From CAZSCF01 sp964636505 (GTDB taxonomy: Bacteria; Patescibacteriota; Minisyncoccia; Moranbacterales; UBA2206), in NCBI GenBank assembly GCA_964636505.1, contig CAZWRY010000019.1, positions 1 through 8,680 of the forward strand: 8,680 bases of DNA. Reading direction: 5' to 3'. Below the pieces are notes generated by a model. The model was given only the letters and a program-made list of their open reading frames with translations, was not told where the DNA came from and did not search any database. Positions within the stretch are counted from its first letter, which is position 1; each line of letters begins with the position of its first letter. A program made the position numbers and the translations under genes. Positions 1-4,761 of the stretch are shown here, one piece after another.

Positions 1-46
1 AACAAGGCATCCGTAGCGGAAGCTGTGGATGGATCACCTCCTTTCT
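1..46 (+). rRNA. rrs: 16S ribosomal RNA, 3' end (partial)
   Basis: This is the last 46 bases of a small-subunit rRNA; the gene body lies left of the window. Helix 45 is readable as a perfect nine-pair stem (ATCCGTAGC with GCTGTGGAT, two G-U pairs) closed by the GGAA tetraloop that KsgA dimethylates. It is followed by the single-stranded tail GGATCACCTCCTTTCT containing the anti-Shine-Dalgarno CCTCC. The end at 46 is placed by analogy with Gram-positive 16S ends. The tail is intact, so the ribosome can use Shine-Dalgarno sites although few genes here have one. The last 14 bases are also the left half of a direct repeat found again at 8624. Confidence 0.95.
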
Positions 47-53
47 AGGGAGA
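33..53 (+). repeat. Direct repeat, left copy (16S 3' end / spacer junction; candidate att site)
   Basis: A 21-base sequence running from ATCACCTCC in the 16S tail through CTTTCTAGGGAGA in the spacer is repeated exactly at 8624-8644. The left copy is in the context of a real 16S end. Weaker similarity continues beyond the core in both copies (GATGG, then TAGA, then TTGCA). Inference: this is the boundary of an element that targets the 16S 3' end and restores it on integration, as many integrases do at tRNA 3' ends. Confidence 0.75.
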
Positions 54-75
54 TTTTGATGGAATCTTAGAGCAT

Positions 76-116
76 TGCACGCAAAAGGTATTTAATTCAA
101 AACTAAATACTGTGCA
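76..116 (+). other. Two-part hairpin in the rRNA spacer
   Basis: TGCAC (76-80) pairs with GTGCA (112-116), and GTATTTA (88-94) pairs with TAAATAC (104-110) around a nine-base loop; an asymmetric internal loop separates the two stems. This could be part of a precursor-rRNA processing stem. Two more inverted repeats follow: ACTTACT/AGTAAGT at 142-164 and CACGCT/AGCGTG at 202-224. Pairing is read by eye, with no energy calculation. Confidence 0.5.
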
Positions 117-266
117 GTGTAGATTTCATCCGCTGGTCGTAACTTACTGATTAAGTTAGTAAGTAACAGCAATGGCTTAACAGAGCAAAATAATCTGTAG
201 TCACGCTATTTGTACAAGAGCGTGCATAGACTCTAGGACTAATCACAAAAAATTGGGATAACTGTA

Positions 267-296
267 AACAAGGCACCTCAAAAGGGTGTTTTTGTT
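267..296 (+). terminator. Putative rho-independent terminator after the 16S spacer
   Basis: CACC (274-277) pairs with GGTG (285-288) and is followed by TTTTTGTT, with AACA (267-270) able to extend pairing to TGTT (293-296). The stem is short. If it works, it ends the rRNA transcript before the protein genes, consistent with the 16S being separated from a downstream 23S. Confidence 0.5.
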
Positions 297-389
297 GTGT
301 CAGAAATTAAAAATGCCCTAGGAACACTCGAGAATGAAGGAGATTGTATCACTGAGTTCACCACTCCGCTGTTAAATAGCATCAAAATA

Positions 390-398
390 TGGTATATT
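390..398 (+). promoter_or_regulatory. Extended -10 promoter upstream of the coiled-coil gene
   Basis: TGG-TATATT reads as an extended -10 (TGn plus five of six matches to TATAAT). No good -35 lies 17 bases upstream. The start codon at 427 is about 20 bases past the expected transcription start, and no Shine-Dalgarno site is present between them. Confidence 0.4.
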
Positions 399-426
399 TG
401 AATCAGTAAAAATTAAAAACAAAAAA

Positions 427-912
427 ATGAAAATTTATTCAATTATTATTACTATTGTAGCTGTTATTGCCATCGTATTTGCTGGTGTTTTTTATTCCCA
501 AGTTAGCAAAATTTCCGAACAGGCGACGAATTATAAAAAAGACAGCGAGCATTGTCAGTCGGAAAAGAAAGTCACGGAAGGCAAAATATCAGAGCTGAAT
601 GGCAAATTGAATGACTTTCAGAAAAATACAGCTGTTTTAAGTGCAGTTTCCAGTTCCTTTATGATTCCAGGAGATTTGAAAGTATTAACAGTCGGTTCTC
701 GAGAAGCAACCGAAGTGGAAACAAAAATAGCAGCTATGACTAACAAAATGGAAAGAATGGGAATTGAAAAAGATTGGAATGATTTCAAATCCACCTTGCA
801 AATAAATGCTGTATTGGGGCTTATGCGTAATATGGCACAAAATATGGAGAGAAGTTTGTCGCAACAGGCTCAAAATGGTAATCAGATGCCTGAACGCCAG
901 CCGATGCAATAA
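427..912 (+). CDS. Membrane-anchored coiled-coil protein, unknown function
   Basis: A 161-residue protein that I do not recognise as a named family. Residues 5-24 form one strongly hydrophobic segment, best read as an uncleaved membrane anchor. Residues about 25-66 are charged, with heptad-like spacing suggesting a coiled coil. The rest is polar and probably helical, ending in a Gln/Pro/Met-rich tail from about residue 145. With the N-terminus inside, the bulk would face outward, as in small envelope proteins. The base before ATG is a run of A with no Shine-Dalgarno site; the only upstream signal is the extended -10 at 390. The next genes on the same strand are also exported or membrane proteins, so this may be an envelope-related cluster, but each seems to have its own promoter-like box. 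Confidence 0.75.
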   Translation: MKIYSIIITIVAVIAIVFAGVFYSQVSKISEQATNYKKDSEHCQSEKKVTEGKISELNGKLNDFQKNTAVLSAVSSSFMIPGDLKVLTVGSREATEVETKIAAMTNKMERMGIEKDWNDFKSTLQINAVLGLMRNMAQNMERSLSQQAQNGNQMPERQPMQ

Positions 913-940
913 TTTTTTTACTTAAAACTCGGGGTATGCT

Positions 941-991
941 ATGAAGAAAAAAATCTGGTGTATATTTTCACTGTTTTTACTGACCTGCTAG
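941..991 (+). pseudogene. 16-codon lipoprotein signal-peptide ORF (remnant or microprotein)
   Basis: ATG at 941 opens a 16-codon frame, MKKKIWCIFSLFLLTC, that stops with TAG immediately after the cysteine. It has the full build of a lipoprotein signal peptide: Lys-rich start, hydrophobic core, and a lipobox-like LLTC whose Cys would be lipidated. A stop straight after the lipobox leaves no mature protein. Most likely this is the 5' stub of a decayed lipoprotein gene; a lysis- or signal-type microprotein is the alternative. No Shine-Dalgarno site is seen. Confidence 0.4.
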
Positions 992-994
992 ATG

Positions 995-1024
995 TGATAT
1001 AAAATATAAAAACATAAATAAAAT
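995..1024 (+). promoter_or_regulatory. Two overlapping -10 candidates before the SGNH gene
   Basis: TGA-TATAAA at 995-1003 is an extended -10. A second box, TAAAAT at 1019-1024, ends seven bases before the ATG at 1031, so transcription from it would start at or next to the start codon (leaderless mRNA). The same seven-base offset occurs before the genes at 2541 and 4453. Confidence 0.4.
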
Positions 1025-1030
1025 ATTCTT

Positions 1031-2536
1031 ATGAAAAAAACATCTTTAGTCGCGTTAGCATTTGTAGTTTTTTTGACAATTTTTTTGACTGGTGATTATT
1101 CCAGCGCTCAGCAAATGCCTAAGATGCCCAAAGCCAAAGGAATTCCCATTAAACCACTTGAAGATGTTATGTCGCCCTCTGATGCGTGCAAATTTTTTCG
1201 AGAGAATAGACCAGAATGGAATATTGAAATAGAAGAAGAAAATCATTGTTTGCTTTGGAAAAAGGATAGCAGATGGAAGGAATACGAAGAATATTATATA
1301 TCTGACGACGGTCAAAATTATTGCGTTAAACTGTATGATGTACCTGATGATGCAGCGGATTACGGTCCTCCACGATGCACACCCATACCAGAAAAAGATA
1401 AAATTGCCAACATAAATATTGCAGACAGCATTCTGAAAAATATCGGCGTAGGGAATAAAGATGCAAAAAACAGCAGTGAGGAGAGCGATAAAAAGACGTT
1501 AATGCTTATTTTTGCATTTCTTGTTTTTATCGTTCTGGTCGTGGCTATATCAACAATAATTAATAAAAATAAAATAGGGAAAATAAAAACTGAAGAAGAA
1601 AAAAATGTGGAAACAGCAACTAGCGGAATAAAATTTGTATTATCGCTAATTATAGGAATTGTAGCTGTATTCATTTTATTAATCTTTTATTTCAGTTCCG
1701 CTTTGCTACCGCAATTTATATCAAATATTATTATTTCTCCAATTTTTATTGTTCTAGAATTTGCAGGGTTAATATTGGCAATAACTGGGGCTAAATCATC
1801 AAGAAAGGGCTTTTCTATTTTTGCGATAACGCTGAACATGGCAAGTATTATTTTTTGGGTTGTGTTTGTGATGAACATCAAAAGTGTTTCCCCTCAAATA
1901 GAACAACCGAAACAAGAGCGTAAAATAGTAGCCTTGGGCTCCAGCCTTTCTAAGGCAACCAATTATTCTTTGGATAAAAGAGGCGACTGGGAAAATATGA
2001 GTTTTTCCACGGGAACAGAATTAAACAGCGTTTACAAATACCTAACTTCAAAAGGAGAAAACCTGACTCCTAAAAATCTGGCTTCTTCAGGAGCGGACAC
2101 TAAAGAAATTTTGGAGAAACAAGCAGTAAACGTGTCTAGTTTTAGTCCCAAATATATCACTCTCGACCCAGGGGCGGACATATTATCAGGTTCAGAAGCT
2201 AATTTTCGGTCAAATCTGGATAAAATATTTGGGAAAATCCAGGGAGGGGATACGAAGATAATGGTTATGACATATCCTGACTTTATCAAAATGCGGACCG
2301 CTTCCTATGCATCCTGCAAGGAAGATAAGTTCGGATATCGGGTAAAGAATTTAGCTCAAGCCAAAATCCAGTCATTTAATAAGGCTATCATAGAAATCGC
2401 AGGAAAATATAATGCAACAGTGGTGGATTTATATCCAATTCTGGGTTCGGAAGATGTGAGTGAGCTGGATTGTCTACATCCGAATGCCAGCGGAATAAAT
2501 AAAATCTCCCAGGAATTTATTAAAAAATTACAATAA
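1031..2536 (+). CDS. Multi-pass membrane protein with C-terminal SGNH/GDSL-hydrolase-like domain
   Basis: A 501-residue protein with, in order: a signal peptide (about 1-27, ending in SSAQQ); an ectodomain (28-155) with four cysteines at 53, 73, 98 and 116 that could form two disulfides; a membrane segment at 156-177; a charged cytoplasmic loop; three membrane segments at about 202-222, 229-252 and 261-283; and a C-terminal SGNH-like domain from about 297. Its blocks are visible: GSSL (303-306, nucleophile Ser305), ASSGADT (351-357) for block II, and DCLHPNASG (480-488) with Asp480 and His483 for block V. Block III reads PGADIL, so the usual GxND Asn appears to be Asp. The topology puts the domain outside the cell, suggesting esterase or deacylase action on envelope glycans or lipids. 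The exact substrate is unknown, and the altered block III makes activity uncertain. The downstream gene starts four bases after the stop. Confidence 0.8.
   Translation: MKKTSLVALAFVVFLTIFLTGDYSSAQQMPKMPKAKGIPIKPLEDVMSPSDACKFFRENRPEWNIEIEEENHCLLWKKDSRWKEYEEYYISDDGQNYCVKLYDVPDDAADYGPPRCTPIPEKDKIANINIADSILKNIGVGNKDAKNSSEESDKKTLMLIFAFLVFIVLVVAISTIINKNKIGKIKTEEEKNVETATSGIKFVLSLIIGIVAVFILLIFYFSSALLPQFISNIIISPIFIVLEFAGLILAITGAKSSRKGFSIFAITLNMASIIFWVVFVMNIKSVSPQIEQPKQERKIVALGSSLSKATNYSLDKRGDWENMSFSTGTELNSVYKYLTSKGENLTPKNLASSGADTKEILEKQAVNVSSFSPKYITLDPGADILSGSEANFRSNLDKIFGKIQGGDTKIMVMTYPDFIKMRTASYASCKEDKFGYRVKNLAQAKIQSFNKAIIEIAGKYNATVVDLYPILGSEDVSELDCLHPNASGINKISQEFIKKLQ
2529..2534 (+). promoter_or_regulatory. 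-10-like box seven bases before the 2541 start codon
   Basis: TACAAT overlaps the last codons and stop of the upstream gene and ends seven bases before ATG 2541, the same arrangement as at 1019 and 4441. It matches the consensus at five of six positions. Because the two genes are only four bases apart, read-through or translational re-initiation is an equally good explanation for expression of the second. Confidence 0.25.
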
Positions 2537-2540
2537 TTAT

Positions 2541-2939
2541 ATGAAAATGTTATTGAAAACATTTTTAGTGCTAGTTGTCTTTATTTCAGGTTATGCCCTC
2601 GGCAATTACATTCCTTGGAGCGGTTTCAGTTTCAGCGGTGGAGAAAGTATAGCAGGCTCCGCTAAACTGGAAGTTACTCTTCAGATGGACAATGGGCAGC
2701 CAGTCGCTGATGTGGAAGTTGATTTAGCGGAAAAACCAGGTCCTCCGAAAAAAGGAGGCGTGGCGGTTACCAATGAAAATGGCATAGCAACTTTCAGCAT
2801 CCAGCCAGGCAATTACGTTATCTATTTCAATAGCGGAAGTTTCCCTCAGAATTTGGAAGAACCAAAACCGCAGTCAGTTCAGGTTAGCGAAGAAAATATT
2901 AGTAAAAAAATAATAGTTTTAAAAACAAAAAAGAATTAA
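2541..2939 (+). CDS. Exported beta-sandwich (carboxypeptidase-regulatory-like / transthyretin-like) protein
   Basis: A 132-residue protein. Residues 4-21 form a hydrophobic export signal or anchor, followed by a Gly/Ser-rich linker (27-40). Residues about 42-127 look like one prealbumin-like or Cna-B-type beta-sandwich: a LEVTLQ strand, a DNGQPVADVEVDL strand pair, the TNENGIATFSIQPGNYVIYF turn-strand typical of carboxypeptidase-regulatory-like repeats, and a closing KKIIVLKTK strand. Such domains usually serve as surface-exposed spacers or adhesion modules. The start ATG at 2541 lies four bases after the SGNH-protein stop with no Shine-Dalgarno site, so the two are probably one transcript. 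The shared terminator at 2959 follows. Family-level assignment comes from pattern only. Confidence 0.7.
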   Translation: MKMLLKTFLVLVVFISGYALGNYIPWSGFSFSGGESIAGSAKLEVTLQMDNGQPVADVEVDLAEKPGPPKKGGVAVTNENGIATFSIQPGNYVIYFNSGSFPQNLEEPKPQSVQVSEENISKKIIVLKTKKN

Positions 2940-2958
2940 ATTTCATATAATTCAAAGT

Positions 2959-2980
2959 AAAACCGCCTTAAGGCGGTTTT
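2959..2980. terminator. Bidirectional rho-independent terminator (perfect 22-base palindrome)
   Basis: AAAACCGCCTT is followed directly by its reverse complement, giving an 11-bp stem with a GC-rich core, A-rich on one side and T-rich (to 2982) on the other. It lies between the end of the exported beta-sandwich gene (plus) and the end of the membrane-protein gene (minus), so it can stop both convergent transcripts. Confidence 0.85.
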
Positions 2981-3006
2981 TTGATACAAGATATTATGCA
3001 AATTTA

Positions 3007-3474
3007 TTAGATATTTTGGGATTTATATTTTTTCTCATCTATCCATGACCAAATTGAAAATATAACAATAAGAATGATTCCCGGAATGAGGTTATTTTTC
3101 CAACCTGGACCTATAAATTTGTGAATTCCCAAAACAACAGGGGCAGTGAGAAGAATTATTATTATGGCAGTATGATTATCTCCTTTGATATTGGATTTTT
3201 CATCCAAACTCATAAGCTTTCCAATAATTTTGGGAATAATATATAAAAGCAGAAGTATCACAGGAAAAGCGAAAAGAAAATATTGTTGATGAGTAATACC
3301 GAAATTATTCACGAAAAAATTGGATAAATGATAATCCCATGGCTGCTCAGTTTTGAAAACTTCAAAATTTTTCTGGAACAAAATAACTCTAAACCAGTTA
3401 TATGAAGTAATAACAATTAAAATTAGATAAAGCACAAAAAATGGAATTCTGGCAATTTTAGAATTAATGCCCAT
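3007..3474 (-). CDS. Four-helix integral membrane protein, unknown function
   Basis: A 155-residue protein on the minus strand, the only clear gene in that orientation. Hydrophobic segments lie at about 9-33, 62-83, 101-119 and 126-146, giving four membrane helices and a charged C-terminal tail (DEKKYKSQ). A loop of about 28 residues with many aromatics separates helices 1 and 2, and a charged loop (DEKSNIKGDN) separates 2 and 3. I see no catalytic or ligand motif and do not recognise a family. It begins at ATG 3474, with a consensus -10 on the minus strand at 3501-3506 and no Shine-Dalgarno site within reach. It converges on the upstream envelope genes and shares their terminator. Confidence 0.65.
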   Translation of the reverse strand: MGINSKIARIPFFVLYLILIVITSYNWFRVILFQKNFEVFKTEQPWDYHLSNFFVNNFGITHQQYFLFAFPVILLLLYIIPKIIGKLMSLDEKSNIKGDNHTAIIIILLTAPVVLGIHKFIGPGWKNNLIPGIILIVIFSIWSWIDEKKYKSQNI

Positions 3475-3500
3475 ATATTTTTTTATTTGATTATGCCTTT

Positions 3501-3508
3501 ATTATAAT
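3501..3508. promoter_or_regulatory. -10 box readable on both strands (ATTATAAT)
   Basis: The minus-strand reading of 3501-3506 is a perfect TATAAT, placed to start the membrane-protein mRNA about 20 bases before its ATG. The same bases read plus-strand give TATAAT at 3503-3508, pointing into a gene-free stretch that ends in a terminator at 3656. No good -35 is seen for either direction. Confidence 0.4.
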
Positions 3509-3514
3509 TCTTTT

Positions 3515-3678
3515 TTCGCATAACACAAATAAATATGATTCCGCAAGGAATCGGGGAGCTGCAAAAGATTTTGATTTTTGTCTAAATTTCAATTTGGCAA
3601 CAAAACTCAATCCGCTTCGGGCGGAGTGATTTATACCTTTCAAGGTTCAAGCACAAGACGCCTTCAGTGGCGTTTTTT
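3515..3678 (+). ncRNA. Candidate small structured RNA
   Basis: If transcription starts from the plus-strand TATAAT at 3503, the product would be about 165 bases. It would contain a GATTCC/GGAATC hairpin closed by a GCAA tetraloop (3537-3552), a TCCGC/GCGGA hairpin (3611-3625), and a rho-independent terminator. No open reading frame explains the terminator's presence here. No known RNA family is recognised and the -35 is poor, so confidence is low. Confidence 0.25.
3656..3678 (+). terminator. Rho-independent terminator without a plus-strand gene upstream
   Basis: ACGCC (3658-3662) pairs with GGCGT (3669-3673) around TTCAGT, followed by TTTTT. The U-tract lies only on the plus-strand 3' side. 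The nearest plus-strand gene upstream ends at 2939 and has its own terminator, so this one either closes a small RNA or insulates the next promoter. Confidence 0.65.
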
Positions 3679-3714
3679 GCCTTGCGCTACTCTGCTTGAA
3701 ATAATCCCCGGTTA

Positions 3715-3743
3715 TTGACAGTAGTATATAATGGGTATATATT
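3715..3743 (+). promoter_or_regulatory. Strong sigma70-type promoter of the DUF5320 gene
   Basis: A perfect TTGACA -35 (3715-3720) is followed after exactly 17 bases by TATATT (3738-3743). This is the best promoter in the window. Transcription would start near 3750, giving a leader of about 50 bases. Confidence 0.75.
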
Positions 3744-3750
3744 CATAATA

Positions 3751-3760
3751 TAGATATCTA
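3751..3760. promoter_or_regulatory. Palindrome at the predicted transcription start (possible operator)
   Basis: TAGATATCTA is a perfect ten-base palindrome directly on the expected start site of the strong promoter. GTAGTATATA at 3721-3730 is an imperfect inverted match to its right side. It could bind a repressor, for example the DUF134 protein encoded downstream; that link is inference. Confidence 0.3.
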
Positions 3761-3780
3761 CTCAATTAAAGAAACTAAAA

Positions 3781-3796
3781 TAGAAAGGCAGGTGAT
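3781..3796 (+). promoter_or_regulatory. Near full-length Shine-Dalgarno site
   Basis: TAGAAAGGCAGGTGAT is complementary to the last 15 bases at the 16S boundary (32-47) apart from one inserted C. It places the true start at ATG 3801, five bases after its end; the in-frame GTG at 3792 lies inside the site and is unlikely to be used. Most other genes here have no such site. Confidence 0.75.
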
Positions 3797-3800
3797 AAAT

Positions 3801-4055
3801 ATGCCACGACAAGATAAAACAGGTCCTGTGGGGATGGGAGCCGGAACTGGAAGGGGAATGGGTCCTTGCGGAAAAGGATTCGGTTCAGGTTTAGGAATGG
3901 GCAGGGGCTATGGCAGGGCGATGTGCGGTTGGTTCTATAGTAAATACCAAGCAATGCCGAAAGATGAAAGAAAAGGGTTGCTAAAATCGGAAATTGAAGA
4001 TTTAAAACAAGAAATGAAAATGGTGGAGGAAGAGCTGAAACAGCTGGAAAAGTAG
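3801..4055 (+). CDS. DUF5320 family protein (Gly/Met-rich N-terminus, coiled-coil C-terminus)
   Basis: An 84-residue protein starting MPRQDKTGPVGMG, the hallmark opening of DUF5320 proteins. Residues 7-40 are a Gly/Met/Arg-rich stretch with two cysteines (PCGKG and AMCGW) that could bind metal. Residues about 52-84 are a charged helix with heptads, likely a coiled coil. DUF5320 genes commonly lie beside DUF134 regulators and NifX/Mrp-type iron-sulfur or molybdenum-cofactor genes, and DUF134 is indeed next here. The molecular role of the family is not established. It has the best promoter and best ribosome-binding site in the window, so it is probably the most strongly expressed protein gene, and its own terminator follows at 4072. 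Confidence 0.85.
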   Translation: MPRQDKTGPVGMGAGTGRGMGPCGKGFGSGLGMGRGYGRAMCGWFYSKYQAMPKDERKGLLKSEIEDLKQEMKMVEEELKQLEK

Positions 4056-4071
4056 TAATTTCCATCGGAAG

Positions 4072-4118
4072 CAGTCTTTCTCCTTCTTCAGCTAGCAAAG
4101 AGGGAGAAGATTGTTTTT
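4072..4118 (+). terminator. Long-stem rho-independent terminator after DUF5320
   Basis: CAGTCTTTCTCCTTCTT (4072-4088) pairs with AAAGAGGGAGAAGATTG (4097-4113), with one mismatch or bulge and a few G-U pairs, around a short loop; TTTTT follows. It separates the highly expressed DUF5320 transcript from the DUF134 gene, which has its own promoter directly downstream. Confidence 0.7.
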
Positions 4119-4120
4119 GA

Positions 4121-4129
4121 TGCTATAAT
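4121..4129 (+). promoter_or_regulatory. Extended -10 promoter of the DUF134 gene
   Basis: TGC-TATAAT is a perfect extended -10, directly after the terminator U-tract. No -35 match is present, as is usual for this promoter class. The leader before ATG 4152 would be only about 15 bases and has no Shine-Dalgarno site. Confidence 0.6.
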
Positions 4130-4151
4130 TAAATCAGCTAATAACAACTTT

Positions 4152-4427
4152 ATGGTAAGACCAAGGATGTGCCGAAGGTTAAGATTTAAACCTAAAGCCC
4201 ATTATTTTAAACCGCAGGGAATACCGATGCATCAGTTGGAAGAAGTCGCTTTGACCAAGGAAGAAATGGAAGCGGTAAAGCTAAAAGACTTTGACGGACT
4301 GGAACAGATTGAGGCTTCGGAAAAAATGAATACTTCGCAGAGCACATTCCAGCGGATTTTGTCTTCCGCCAGAGTCAAGATTGCCAAGGCGATTGTGAAA
4401 GGTAAGGCATTAAGAATTGAAGAATAA
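4152..4427 (+). CDS. DUF134/UPF0251 family DNA-binding protein
   Basis: A 91-residue protein matching the UPF0251 pattern along its length: an RPRMCRRLRF start, YFKPQGIPMHQLEEV (18-32), LTKEEMEAVKLKDFDGL (34-50), then a helix-turn-helix of the sigma-70 region 4 type at about 50-76 (EQIEASEKMNTSQSTFQRIL), closing with KIAKAIVKGKALRIE. The family is predicted to be a small transcription regulator found next to DUF5320 and iron-sulfur or molybdenum-cofactor related genes. Only Cys7 remains as a possible metal-sensing residue. Operator candidates nearby are the palindrome at 3751 and its own extended -10. It starts at ATG 4152 without a Shine-Dalgarno site. Confidence 0.9.
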   Translation: MVRPRMCRRLRFKPKAHYFKPQGIPMHQLEEVALTKEEMEAVKLKDFDGLEQIEASEKMNTSQSTFQRILSSARVKIAKAIVKGKALRIEE

Positions 4428-4437
4428 ATATAAATAG

Positions 4438-4446
4438 TGTTATAAT
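4438..4446 (+). promoter_or_regulatory. Extended -10 promoter giving a leaderless DUF4405 mRNA
   Basis: TGT-TATAAT is a perfect extended -10 whose end is seven bases before ATG 4453, so the first transcribed base would be the A of the start codon. This is the clearest leaderless arrangement in the window. Confidence 0.55.
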
Positions 4447-4452
4447 TCAATT

Positions 4453-4749
4453 ATGAACAAATCCAAAATAAATTACATCATTGATTTTCTGGCTCTTTTA
4501 TCTTTTTTGATTACTGCTCTTTCAGGACTGGCAATTAAGTTTTTTATGCCAAGCGGTGTTCGCCAGGGAAGGCTTCAGGAATTTTTAGGAATCCAAAAAG
4601 GAACTTGGTCGGAAATTCACGATTGGTTCGGTATACTTTTTATAATTATTGTAATAATTCATCTCATTCTTCACTGGAACTGGATTGTCTGTATGACGAA
4701 AAACATATTCAAATCCGACAAATGCGAAATCAAAGATAATAGTAATTAA
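4453..4749 (+). CDS. DUF4405-type two-helix membrane protein (cytochrome b-like)
   Basis: A 98-residue protein with membrane helices at about 8-31 and 58-81. Between them is a Gly/Arg-rich loop, and the second helix begins with the EIHDWFG motif typical of DUF4405, a family related to the heme-binding helices of cytochrome b561. His56, His70 and His74 are well placed as heme ligands: one at the membrane edge and two one turn apart within the helix. It may carry electrons at the membrane, perhaps linked to the neighbouring iron-sulfur-associated genes. Heme binding is inferred from family resemblance, not shown. The gene overlaps no other, and the cupin gene starts 12 bases after its stop, suggesting a shared transcript. 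Confidence 0.75.
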   Translation: MNKSKINYIIDFLALLSFLITALSGLAIKFFMPSGVRQGRLQEFLGIQKGTWSEIHDWFGILFIIIVIIHLILHWNWIVCMTKNIFKSDKCEIKDNSN

Positions 4750-4761
4750 AATATAAACAAT

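Larger units (their letters stand above)
47..426 (+). other. Spacer after 16S rRNA, no tRNA and no 23S
   Basis: This 380-base stretch holds no convincing gene. It starts as a normal 16S-23S spacer, but I see no tRNA (no T-arm-like GGTTCGAATCC) and no 23S 5' end before the first protein gene. It contains three hairpins (76-116, 142-164, 202-224), a terminator-like structure at 267-296, and the promoter of the next gene near 390. CTCC at the 16S end can also pair with GGAG at 49-52, which would hide the anti-Shine-Dalgarno in the precursor RNA. Either the rRNA genes are unlinked in this genome, or an insertion has separated them. Confidence 0.6.
3475..3800. other. Intergenic region with divergent promoter, hairpins and downstream promoter
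   Basis: This 326-base stretch holds no protein gene I can support. From left to right it contains the two-way -10 at 3501-3508, a GCAA-tetraloop hairpin (3537-3552), a second hairpin (3611-3625), a terminator (3656-3678), the strong promoter of the DUF5320 gene (3715-3743), a ten-base palindrome (3751-3760) and an unusually long Shine-Dalgarno site (3781-3796). Confidence 0.6.

Noticed and set aside
129..185. Possible tRNA in the rRNA spacer
   Set aside because: The hairpins do not form a cloverleaf, and no T-arm or CCA-proximal acceptor pairing is seen.
685..909. Minus-strand open frame opposite the coiled-coil gene
   Set aside because: It is fully contained in a better plus-strand gene, has no promoter or start signal, and its His/Cys/Phe-rich composition is typical of an antisense shadow.
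3792..3800. GTG at 3792 as the start of the DUF5320 gene
   Set aside because: It lies inside the long Shine-Dalgarno site; ATG at 3801 has ideal spacing and gives the family's usual MPRxDxTGP start.
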